DNA from: Pyrocephalus nanus
Taxonomy: Eukaryota > Chordata > Aves > Passeriformes > Tyrannidae
Reading direction: 5' to 3'
DNA: 64,000 nucleotides
NCBI GenBank assembly: GCA_038380795.1
Contig: CM076260.1
Location: 80,327,843-80,391,842 of the forward strand
Below, in pieces: positions 48,807 to 59,589 of the stretch. The notes below the pieces were generated by a model, which saw only the letters and a program-made list of their open reading frames with translations, did no database searches and was not told the origin of the DNA. Within the stretch, counting starts at the first letter, position 1, and each line of letters opens with the position of its first letter. Made by a program: the position numbers and the translations under genes.

Positions 48807-49537
48807 TTTATTTTAATTTTTCCAAATTGTTTATACAGCACTGAATACTCTGGTGACTTTCAGACCTAAAATAATTGCCATACACATACAGCTGTTTGTG
48901 TATTGAAAACCAGTACAGATTGTCCTGTGTTATTTTCAAAAGAAAGAACTGTTACAACTTTTCCCCACAGATATTACAATCTTTACTTACAGCAGCTTTC
49001 AGTTAATGTCTTGTCATGCTGTCATTACCTTGTCTTATATTAACACACCACTATTAATTTATTAATATTTTATTGACTTTAGACTGCAAGGTTTTTAGAT
49101 AACAAGACAATATAGCAGACTCAGTGGTCATAAAGACCTATGTATTTTGGTAATCTGTCAAAAGGGCATTCAAATGACTAAGAACCAAAACACAAACCAG
49201 ACAAATAATCATTATTTGGTCTGTTAACTGTTTTCAAATGTTGTAAATTTACAGCAGTGTAACAAAAGTTCCATTTAAGTGGTACATCCAAAAGCAGCAA
49301 GTGACTAATAACTTCCCAGAAAAGTTGCAAAGTTTGTCTATCCCAGATAGGATTGTGCTCAAATAACTGTGAATCCATTACTTTCATCTTATATAGAAGG
49401 GCTCTTGTTACTTGCTGAATTTATTTTCCCGCTCGGGCAGGAAATCATCTAGCTAATTGCATCTGTGATTTTATTTAAATCATTTCTCGTCAAAGTAATC
49501 TTCCAGAAGCTAAGGTGATCTTCCAAAAGCTTTAGTT
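48807..49537 (-). other. TFB2M: Probable TFB2M 3' untranslated region
   Basis: Sequence downstream of the TFB2M stop codon. Two minus-strand AATAAA hexamers could end the transcript: 49,425-49,420, about 115 bases past the stop, and 48,812-48,807, about 730 bases past it. The sequence alone does not decide between them. Confidence 0.45.
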
Positions 49538-49724
49538 TTATAAGTTTATGGTCCTTACACTTTCTGAGACTTCATCATAGAACCAGGTTTCAGTAAACAT
49601 ACTAGAGTTTTGTAAAGTCTCAAAGAGACGCCTGTAGTCTTCTGGATACAAGTCACGCATTACAGCATTTTCTGGGATTTCTAGCGCTTTCAGTAATTCG
49701 CCACCATTGTCCAAGCTCCATGAA
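49538..49724 (-). CDS. TFB2M: TFB2M coding exon 8 (last)
   Basis: 187 bases including the TAA at 49,540-49,538; residues 333-394. Acceptor TTTGTTTCAG. Carries the conserved C-terminal DLYPEDYRRLFETL and WFYDE. Confidence 0.93.
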
Positions 49725-52700
49725 CTGAAACAAACAAACAAAGTCTTAATGGAGCATTCCTTTCTGTGAAAAATTTAAAAGCAAGAAACGTTATCTGAAG
49801 GTCCATTTTACTCTTTCACAACTTCTAGAAGAAGTTAACCTCTTCCTACAATGTAAGTTATTTTCAATTTGTACTGCAAACAGGAAGAAACATCTGCTAA
49901 TAAGACACATAAATACCAAATAAAGCCCCCGGCAGACACAGACAATACCAAACCACAGAAGTGTCCTCATTACAGGGTGGGTGGCCTCTTCATTACAGAA
50001 TGGGTGCCTGCCCTCTCTCCCCCTCATCCACCTCAAATGCATAAGTCAGTAACAGGCATTACAGCATAAACAGGGGTAATTCTTCAATGCCTGGGAAATG
50101 AAAGCCCAGGTAATCCTCAAGAAGATGACTCAGTATAGCATGAATTAGTGACTTACACCTCCCAGGTATTTTCTTCTATATATAAACAGATGCATTCACT
50201 CTCTCTCCATCTACATCATTGCTATGAAAGCTAGACCTTCATAAATGTGCACATACATTAACTATTTCCCAGACAGGAAAAGGGTATATAAACACACAGA
50301 AGATTCACATTAGAAGCCTTCAACTTCCTGGCTGAAGGACTGAGTTGAAATGAGAGACATCACTGAGCTTTAAGAGAGAAATCCATTAAGGCTCTTTGCA
50401 CTTGTCTTTGCTAAGAGAGTTACTGGAATTTAGTAGCTTTTTCTTCTTCCCTCTTTCTGGAAATTAATTTTCATAAGCTATTATCAGCAAGTGAGAAGTA
50501 TATTCATTATTTTCATCACCAAGTAGAAGTCAATGCTTTCTAGACTGTAAACACCTTCCATTTCTGGGAAACGGAAATCTACTGATCATAAAACAAACAT
50601 GAATAGCTCCAATGTAATACCAAAACCAATAATTACAGTTTCATAATTAGTAAATAGGCCTAAAGTCTAATTTTTTAATTAGATAACAGCCATTTGAGGA
50701 CATCCCCATTCTACCTTCAATAACCTTCAGCTGTTTTCATTAGCATGACTGATATCTGTTATAAACTGAAACTTCTTCAGCTTTCAATTTCTATACCTGC
50801 AAACTCTTGGTGGCTTTATTATTACGTCTGTAAAGTAAGTGGAAACTTCTTGCAGATACATGACCTCACCTCCACTGGAGGTACAGAGAATTACTGCACA
50901 TACACATCCTAAGTACTTGTTGACCTTTCTGTCAAACCTCAGGTTTTTATTATCTGTAAATACAGGCCAGAAACAGTCCCCAAAATATTGTGGGTTGCAC
51001 AAGTGAAATCTTCTATTCTACATGTAGTTAATAATTTTAAAAAAGCACAAAATACCACTTAAGGAACACTTGTTAACATTTTCCTATATTTTTCTGAAAA
51101 AAGTATAAAAACTGTAACTCTTTCTTACTTACTTTAGTCTATCACTAAGTCTAGACGTGGGCTTAGCAAGACACTGTTTCACCATGAAAATAAAGGTAGT
51201 TGCATTTGTGGGCTTCAAGCCTCCTGTAAACAGATTTTTCTGAGGAGTCAGTCGTACCAAACATAAATGGTCATTTGGCAGCCACTGCAACAAAAACAAA
51301 ATAAATCACTGAAAAGATGATAGACTATGTCTGTCTTTAGCTAAGAGTTTCATCTTCACAATCACTAACATTTCTTATTAGAAGTCTTAACTTGATAATT
51401 TCATTGGAAGATGAGGCTTTACCTCCCCCGTGCCCCAAACAGGATAGGAAATAGAAAACAGAAGAAACATATTATCAGTTGGAGTTTTAGTTTTACATTT
51501 TAAGACTGAACTTTCTTAGTTGAAATAGACAATACAGGCTTGATGTGAGCTTTCAAGATATTATATGGCCTGTAGTATTCCTATACTATGCAAGGCTAAG
51601 AAAACACTGCAACTCAAGGATTTTATGAAATTGGGATGGAGTCTTTAACTGAAATAAACATACTTCTGTATTAGCAGCAATGGATATATTGTCTAATAGA
51701 TCTCACATTTGTACTTCTCCTAAGGCTATCACAATACATTTTGTATAATCCACCTGATATGGCTCTCTACACGGTTTTTCAGCAACACAATTAAGCATGT
51801 AAGGCACACCCAGTCGCTTACATTCACTGATAGTCACTTGTTTCTTAAAGAAACATTGCAAACAGCACTCAAACCACAGAAGTTTTGTGGGGAGGCCAAC
51901 AAATATTAAGTAAACATGCTTTTATATTAGAAGAACATCCTTATTTAATTCTGATATTACACAAAGGAACATTGTTACTTCTTTGAAAGAGAAAAATAAA
52001 CAAGTTTACACAAGGTATTTTTGCACTTCTCAAATTTAAACTTTGAGACTCATGCTTTTCAGCAATTAGCTAGCACATGAAATCTTTAGTGGAGATACAA
52101 ATAGATATGACTAACCATTTTAATCAAAACCAGCAGGATACTGATTGTGTTATTAACTGTGATAACACTTGTTTTGTTCAAGTAGGTACATTTTTCCCTG
52201 TCAGTAACTTTTTCTGAAAAATACTTTACCTGTTAACATTCCTTTATGCTATTGATTCACCATATTTTTTCCATCATAGACACGAAAGATAATAGGGGTT
52301 TTTTCAGTTTCTAAGTGAATAGCAATTCTTCACTCACTTTTTGATGAATCTACATGCTGCCTGTAGATTTTAATTAGAACACTTCTTAAAAAATACATCT
52401 ATAAATGCTGTTAAAAAGTTATTTTAACCTTTAATAAAAAGCAGTTTAGCTGCACCTTCAAAAGGAGAAAAGTGTACACTACAATCTTACCTTACTTTTT
52501 GGTACCGCCAGGCTCCCACTTATCAAATTAGTTGTAAATGATGACCAAGGTTCCTATGGAAGGAAGCAAATATATTACAGAATTAAAGCCCTTTGTTAGA
52601 ATAGAATAGACTATTTCAGTTGGAAGGGACCTACAACAATTGTCTAGTCCAACTGCCTGAGCAATTCAGGGCTGACAAAGTTAAAGCATGTTGTTAAGGG

Positions 52701-55700
52701 CACTGTCCAAATATTTCCTGGGGCATTGACCACCTCTCTAGGAAGCCTGTTCCAGTATTTGATCACCCTCTTGGTAAAGAAATGCTTCCTAATGTCCAGT
52801 CTAAACCTCCCCTGGCACAGCTTTGAACCATTCCAACATGTCCTATCAGTGGATACTAGGGAAAAGAGTTCAGTATCTCCCTTTAGCCTTCCTCTCCTCA
52901 GGAAGTTGTAGAGAGTAATGAGGTCACCCCTCTTCAGCTTCCTTTGCTCCAAAATAGCCAAGCCCAAAGGCCAAAGCTGCTCCTCATGTAACACTCCTTC
53001 CAGCTCTTTCACTGGCTTTATGTCCATTCTTTGGATACATTCAGAGACCTTCACAACCTTCTTAAGCTGTGGGATCTAGAACTGTCCAAACATTCAAGGT
53101 GAGGCTGCACCTACTCTAAATTTAATGGAACAACCATGTCTTTCAGCCAGCAGATGATGCCAGGTTTGATGCACCCCAGGATGTAGTTTGCCCTATTGGC
53201 TGCCAGGGAACACACTGATCACTCATACTGAGCTGCTGTCAGCCAGCACCCCCACGTTCCTTTCTGCAGGGCTGCTATCCAGCCACTTCTCTCCCTATTA
53301 CTACTTGTGATCAGTGTTACTCCATCCTAGGTGCAGAATCCAGCATTTTGACTGCTTTGATCTACTTAGACCCCTCTGCAAGGCATCTTGTCCCTCAAGA
53401 GAGTAAACACCTTCCAGTGTCGTGTCATCAGGAAATGTGCTAATGGTTCATTCAACTCCTGCATCTGGATTGCTGGTATATATTGAACAGGACTGGCTCT
53501 CAAACTGAACCAGTGGTCAGCCAGGTGTAGCCTCATTCAGTGCAGCTCTCTGAGCTCTACCCTTCAGCAAGTTCATCATCCAGCACACCATGAACTCTCT
53601 CATCCTACAGCTGGACAACTTCTCCAGAAAGATGCTGTGAGGGGCAGTGTCAAAAGCCTCACTGAAATCCAAAAAAAGGACACCCACCACCTTCCCTTCA
53701 TCCGCTGGGCAGGTGACCTTATTATAGAAGGGTGCCAAATGAGTTAAACAGGACTTTCCTTCGTGAAGCCATGTTGACTGTGCCTGATGATTGCATTATT
53801 CTTCAAATGCCTTTCAACAGTAAACAGTACCATCTTCTCCATAATTTTTCCAGGTACTGAGGTTAGATTGATAGCTCTGCAGTTCACTGGGTCTTACCTC
53901 ACACCCTTTTTGTAGCCTGGAATAACACTGGCCAGCTTCCAGTCAGCAGGAACCTCCCTGGACTCCTGAGACCTTTGGTAGCTGAGAGAGGTCCTGCCAT
54001 AATTTCCACCTGCTCCTCAGTACTCTGGATTGAATCCCATCAGGCCCCATGGACTTGTGAAAATTCAGCTGATACAGCTGGTCCCTTACAATTTCAGTGT
54101 CTGCAAATGGAAAGTCACTGTTCCCCCACTCATGGTCCTCCAGCTCAGGGAACCAGGTGGTCCAAGGTTTATCAGTATTATTAAAGACTGAGGCAAAAAA
54201 CACACTGAATGCCTCCAATTTTTCTTTATCCCTCTCAGTCAGGTGACCATCTTCAAAGAGTATCATTCTTTAACTCCTTAATATTTACCTTAATATATAG
54301 CTTGTGATATAAGGTATTTGGAAGACAATAGATAATGAAATTTAATTTTAGATTAGAAAAATACTTAGACTATGTAGGTAAGTTCCTAGAAAAACAGAGC
54401 ACAAAGAAAGGTAATTCTGAAAAGCATAAACTAAGGCAAAATTGATGTCCATGTGTTCATGTTGAGGTGGGGGAACAATGTAAACCATTTTTAAAACTAA
54501 ATCATTTTATGCTTGACAAGGGAAGATACTTACTGACTAGCAGGAGAAGCAGGTATGCTTGGAACACAAAAGCACCAGGACTCAAATACTGAATACAGCT
54601 TAGGAAGTCCAAAGCATACATGAAGGCAAAATTCAGAGGACAGTGGCTTGCAATGAAAATACTGACATCATAGTAAATCATGATGTCACTTAATGGAGAG
54701 TTTTACACAAAACATGAGTGTTTCAGCTCTTTTTATCAATACTTTCTACACAAGTTTTCAACAGTTTTCCAAGCTAATAAATTAGCTTCCAATTAGTTTA
54801 CGACAGTAAACCACTATCAACTCTTTTCTTAAATCATGTCCATAGCAATAGGCCCTATCAGCTGGTACAAAACACTTACCATGTGCAGTAGTTCAATTTC
54901 ACATCCTATTTGAGCAAGTACAGTAAGTGGTTGATAAGCCCATAGTTCGCCAGGCTTTGCTTTTAAAACCTAGAAAATGGCAAAGAAAGAGCTTTTTTTG
55001 TTGCAAAAACTGTTTCTTTATCTAAGCAAAATCCTCATTCATATATATATATAAAAAATTCAGTTAAGTCTAAAGTTCCAAAGCAGTTACATTAGGCCTC
55101 AAATACATACTTTGTGTTATTTTAGTACATCTTGTCAGAAGACGTGACTAGAAAACATTATAACAGGATAAGTATTTCTTCATAGCAGTTATCTGGATAA
55201 CTGAACTGTGTATATGAATCTCCACTATACACTTTCTGGTCCCTTTTAAGGCAGAGAAGTTTCACAGAGAAGATAAGCAGGGATCATATTACATATAAAA
55301 ACTATAACTTTGGCAGAATTATCAGCTTGCACTGATAAAGTAATATTCCCAAGAAGACAGGCAAGCAGAGTAAGTAAAACATCAGGTGAGCTCACTAACA
55401 TTAAGCAACTTGTACAGTCATCATCCTGATCAATATTACAGATGAAACAACTCTTAGGACAAGAAACAAAGAAAAGCTTGTGATTATTCTCAGACAGAGC
55501 AAGGAAAGGAGTAGATTGTACAGGGAGATTTAACTTCTCATAATAGATTTACACAGCCTTGTCATATAATAAAAAACCAAACCAAAATAACCAACAAAAA
55601 GAAATCAACAGTGCCCACTAAATGAAGGTTTCAATAGCTTTTACTACACAACTCTCATTTAACAGAGTTCACAATAAAGCCAGAAAGCTTAACAAAAAAA

Positions 55701-58700
55701 AAACCCAACAGCACAGCGACTGCATTAAATAAATGGGCTCTCCTGTATTTACTCAAAAATCTGGCCATTAAAAACATGCCATGCAAGTGGGTATTTCAGT
55801 GGTGTCCAACCTGTCATTTCACAGAATAATATACTTAAAACTTCTAATTTTTTTTTAGTGAGGTGTTAGACACAACACAGGTTGGGTAAGCAGACCTCAA
55901 AGGCTTACAAGTAATTAAAGGTTTATGGCTCAGTATGAACCTCCCAGTTTCTCAGAAAAAAAGGTATCCTTGAAGTGTAAGTAAGTATAAGTAAGTATAT
56001 GAAGTATAAGTTCTAGAGCTTCCGGACAGTATAAATTAGGAGCATGAAAAAACCCAGAAAGCTGCTCTGCACCTCAGTGTACAGAATATTAATAAAAAGG
56101 TGTGTAAATCATTATATTTTGGCTCAGTTCTTTTCAGCACTGCATAAAAAAGTGGCTCAAGGGGACAAGTGCATCTCACTGAGTATGGCATTTAGTAACT
56201 TGGAATCCTCTACCCAGAATCCTTTTCACCTGCATTTTGAATTCAGTCTTCGTTGTCTATTACATGCAACCAGTAAACAATTTTGTTGCAAAAGCATATT
56301 ACAGAATTTAAGCACCTCAGCAGCTAGTCTGCTGCTGCATATTCTTCTCAAGGACCAGTCTTCACACTTGTAAGATTTGTGGTTATATGACAAGAGAATG
56401 CTTCTTGATAATGCTATCACTGCATAAAGAGAACAAGTAGGAAACAGACAAGACCTAAAAATTCCGGTAGAAAAAAATTCATTAGCAGAAACATTAATCA
56501 TACAATACAAATGGGTTTGTGTTCTGTGAAGCACTACATCTTCACTACCTGCACAATACCTTGCACATACCATGTATTCTCTTTCACTTATAAAGAGGTT
56601 GAGTTCTACTCTTCCGTATTTGTATATGGAATTGCATTCATACAGGCCAAAAAGAAGCCTCCAAAGTCTGTTTCTTTCCAATGTGTGTGGCATAATTCCA
56701 AAAATTCTCAGAGGTACATCTGTTTCAATAACATGGAAAAAAAGTATTTTAAAGTTTTGCAATACATATTAGACAATTTCATTAATTCTAATGTCTAAAC
56801 TACAAACAAATAAGAGAAGAAAGTCTGTGAGCTCATGTTGTTCAAGAACAAATGCAATTCAAGCCTTAGTCAAAGTTAAGCCTAGTATGTGTTAGACTAA
56901 ACCTTTAACAAACAAGAAAATACTTGATATCCCATATTGCCATATGGGGTATTTTTTGAAGCTATCATGAGTCTAAATAAAGCTGAAATGTAGAAAGTAG
57001 TATCCATTAACTGAGCACACATATTAAAGAGAACATATACCTCAAGGAAATCCAAAAGATTTTGCCAAACTGCCTATGCACCCTTCAAATGTATTTGTAA
57101 CATGTGTGATCATATACATATATATACCTGCCCTCCAAGGAACTGCTGCTACACCAATGGTTTCAAAAAGCTTGTCAGAACACACGGCAGGCGGTTTCAG
57201 TGTTCCACTCACCAAAGGATCCAGCCTGCAGAAGTCACCATAAATGACCTTTAATTTTCCATCCAGGCTATTCTCTAGGGACTGAATAAAATCAGCTTCA
57301 GTTGAAGAAATCTGGATACAGTAACTGGTCTCGCAAAACATCCCACCCAAACAAAAAATACGTTCAAGCACTATCTAAAACTGTTACTCAGTCAACAAGA
57401 GTCAAATCTCAGAGCTGCTTCTTATAGCTGATAAAAAGAATTGCTTCCTTCACTGTGCTAGGCATTTTGACATTTTTTTGTGCTGTGCAACTTGAGCATC
57501 ATTAAAACAATTCTTAAATTACTAAGATGTTCTGCAGTGTTTTTCCTAAAGAAACCCCAAACTATACTCAGCTAAGCAAACCACTTCATGTAATGATTTA
57601 CAACTAGAAATCTTCATGTATGCAGAGAGAATGCCTTTTATACACATTTTAAGTCAGAGAGTGAAAGTTGTTGGTTTCAAACCAGCACTGTAACACCATC
57701 CTGCTAGTACAACTTCTGCAGCTCAGTGTCTGACCCCCTTCGAATCCATGAAAAGCCCAGGTGAGCAAGAGAGGACAACACATGTGTCCTAATATGTAAG
57801 TGTCAGTTACAGGAAAACACATTAAATAACACTTCAAGATAAGCAGAATAACTAAGAGTATTTTTACAGACTTCTTAAAGCTACATATGGACCTCTTGTT
57901 TAAACATACACAACTACAATGACTCTGATTAATATTAGTTCCAAATTTATACATGAAACTATTCATAGAAAGACTATGTATGAACTTGAATTCCTGCAAA
58001 ATGTCAAATCATACCAAACAATGCTTACTGTTATTAAGCATTATGTCAGATGTTACAAGTAACAATTACTGTCTAATTCCTTTTTGATCCAACAGCCATT
58101 ACAAATTGTAAGTTAATTTCTTATTTTCTCTTTAATTAGGTTTTAGAAACATGCATCTGAATCAAAAGTGTACCTGTAAGTTTGGAAGATAAGCTAAGTC
58201 ACTTTCCAGAGCTACCACTCTAATACCTGCATTGAGCAGAGTTTGAGTCAAGATTCCAGGACCTGAAGTGGGAAAACAAAATAAAATTAAAAATTTTAAA
58301 AGTGCATTTCTGTTTCTAAGTAATGTCCTTTAGTGATTTTCTCAACACAGCACTTGGGACATTTCGCTTTCAATAGGAGAGAGCCTGTATTTGCTTAAAC
58401 ACACTTCAAAACAAGAGTTAGAAAAACCATTTACAGGCAGCCTGCCCGAGATTTGCTCACTGAATCACACTAAGCGCAGCATTACGAGATACTGAGGAAC
58501 ACTGGAGATAACGTTTCAAATACTTTTTCTTCTGCCAACTGAAATATATTTTGAAACCTTACCCGTAACACTCTGCAGAGATAAAAACAAACAAACAAAA
58601 AACCCCAAAACCAGACATAGTAACTGCAGAGGTCAACCTGTCTTGGATGTGCTTTTACTGACAAAACCTACAAAACCACAATATGACCTGACAGACGCCT

Positions 58701-59319
58701 ACATCTCTGCTCTGTAGCAGTTTGAAGAGCAGTGACCCGCCGGGGCGGCGGGCTGGGACAACCCCCTGCACGGATCCCGTCCCGCGCAGCGCCCTAACGC
58801 AAGGAAGCCGCCATCCCCGCCCGAAATCCCGGGAGAGGCCGGGCCCCGGGTCCTTCCCTCAGCACCACCACCCCTTCGGGGAACCGCTACGGCCGGTGAC
58901 GAGAGCGGCAGCTCGCCCTGTCCCCGCAAGGTCACCGTGGCGCCGAGCAGCGCCGCATCCCGGCGGCCCCGGAGGAGCCCCCGGCCGGGAGCACGGCCGG
59001 AGCCCCGAGACAGCTCACCGGGCGCGAACTCGAGCAGGAGGGGCTGGGGGCCGGCCCCGCGCTGCAGGCATTGCTGCACGGTGCGCGCCAGCTGCGGGCA
59101 GGCGATGTAGCGGCGGACCGGCACGCCGCTCCGCTTCTTCCTCTTCACCACCTGCGCCTTCTCCTCCTCCGCCGCCGCCACCGCCACCGCCACCCGCAGG
59201 CCCCGGCACTGCTGCCCCGCCGCCCAGCACGGCGACAGCCCCCACAGCAGCGGCCGCAGCGCCGCTGCCAGGAGGCGGCCGCAGCCCGCGGCGCCCGGCG
59301 GGGCCCGTCCCGCCAGCAT
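49538..59319 (-). CDS. TFB2M: TFB2M, mitochondrial transcription factor B2 (complete, 8 coding exons)
   Basis: Encodes the mitochondrial matrix protein that works with POLRMT and TFAM to open promoters and start mtDNA transcription; it descends from the KsgA/Dim1 rRNA adenine dimethyltransferases. Coding exons: 59,019-59,319; 58,174-58,262; 57,128-57,281; 56,571-56,719; 54,880-54,969; 52,491-52,553; 51,133-51,284; 49,538-49,724. All introns are GT-AG, phases agree, and the total of 1,185 bases gives 394 residues plus stop, close to the human length of 396. The N-terminus is Ala/Arg-rich without early acidic residues, as for a mitochondrial import signal. SAM-binding motif I is PGPGILTQTL at about 100-109. 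The NLPY catalytic motif of active dimethyltransferases is replaced by GIMP at about 189-192, as expected for TFB2M rather than TFB1M. The C-terminal LYPEDYRRLFETL block also matches this family. Exon 1 lies in a CpG island shared with CNST. Confidence 0.95.
51133..51284 (-). CDS. TFB2M: TFB2M coding exon 7
   Basis: 152 bases, residues 283-332 plus two bases, with VRLTPQKNLFTGGLKPTN. Acceptor GTTGCAG; donor GTAAGT after CTAAA, chosen because it joins in phase to exon 8. Confidence 0.92.
52491..52553 (-). CDS. TFB2M: TFB2M coding exon 6
   Basis: 63 bases, residues 262-282, beginning EPWSSF as in the human protein. Acceptor CTTCCATAG, donor GTAAGA. It is shorter at its end than the matching human segment, which accounts for part of the length difference. 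Confidence 0.88.
52597..54270 (-). mobile_element. CR1 LINE in TFB2M intron 5, 5'-truncated
   Basis: About 1.7 kb in the same orientation as TFB2M. On the minus strand it begins in the reverse transcriptase N-terminal region (EAFSVFFASVF, FHKSMGPDGI), includes GVLFLDFSEAFDT (RT motif A), has apparently lost the YADD region by an internal deletion near 53,450-53,520, and continues to the C-terminal block (KLCQGRFRLDIRKHFFT, YWNRLPREVV) and the 3' end with GTCCCTTCCAACTG and a short ATTCT repeat. Stops and the deletion show it is inactive. Confidence 0.92.
54880..54969 (-). CDS. TFB2M: TFB2M coding exon 5
   Basis: 90 bases, residues 232-261, KPGELWAYQPLTVLAQ through CEIELLHM. Acceptor TTTTCTAG, donor GTAAGT. 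Confidence 0.92.
55972..56010. repeat. GTAA-type microsatellite
   Basis: Imperfect run of GTAA and GTATAA units in TFB2M intron 4. Confidence 0.7.
56571..56719 (-). CDS. TFB2M: TFB2M coding exon 4
   Basis: 149 bases, residues 182-231. Contains the motif IV region with GIMP in place of NLPY, and SIYKYGRVELNLFISERE. Acceptor TTGAAACAG, donor GTATGT. Confidence 0.93.
57128..57281 (-). CDS. TFB2M: TFB2M coding exon 3
   Basis: 154 bases, residues 131-181 plus one base, with LDGKLKVIYGDFCRLDP and KPPA. Acceptor TTTTATTCAG, donor GTATAT. An alternative upstream AG exists, but this one keeps the alignment with the human protein. Confidence 0.92.
58174..58262 (-). CDS. TFB2M: TFB2M coding exon 2
   Basis: 89 bases, residues 101-130. 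Carries the rest of SAM motif I (GPGILTQTLLNAG) and the acidic motif II in VVALESD. Acceptor CACTTCAG, donor GTACAC. Confidence 0.93.
59019..59319 (-). CDS. TFB2M: TFB2M coding exon 1
   Basis: Residues 1-100 plus one base. Contains the probable mitochondrial targeting region, a basic KRKKRSG segment and the RRYIACPQLA helix before the SAM fold; ends in LLLEFAP. Donor GTGAGC. Confidence 0.93.
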
Positions 59320-59383
59320 CGCCCGCCGCCCGCGCCGCGCCGCGCCACGAGCACCGGGGGCGCGATCGCCGCGGCAACCGGAG

Positions 59384-59396
59384 CGTCACTTCCTCT
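59384..59396 (-). promoter_or_regulatory. ETS-CRE composite motif upstream of TFB2M
   Basis: On the minus strand this reads AGAGGAAGTGACG: an ETS/GABP core (GGAAGTG) overlapping a CRE half site (TGACG), 65 bases before the TFB2M ATG. A second ETS core, CTTCCG, is at 59,419-59,424. ETS/NRF-2 sites are typical of genes for mitochondrial proteins. Use is inferred. Confidence 0.5.
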
Positions 59397-59589
59397 GCTG
59401 CCCGGCCTCGCCAGCGCGCTTCCGCTCCGCCGGCGAGGGCTCGCCTCCCTCCTTCCCTCCCTCCCTCCCTGTTTATGGTGCCCGCCCCGCACCGCCGCCA
59501 GCCTGCGGCAGCCCGGCGACACCAGCTCCCGCGCTTCCACGCCATGCCGGGCGGCGGGTCCCGGCCGCCCGAGCCGCCGCGGAGCTGAG
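59397..59589 (+). other. CNST: Possible non-coding first exon of CNST (consortin)
   Basis: By synteny the 5' end of CNST, a plus-strand gene for a trans-Golgi integral membrane protein that binds connexins, should lie here. A good donor, GAG|GTGAGC, is at 59,589/59,590 in the island. I recognise no CNST coding sequence to its right within the window, so coding should begin in a later exon. The left end is a guess. A CT-rich run is at 59,445-59,470. Confidence 0.35.
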
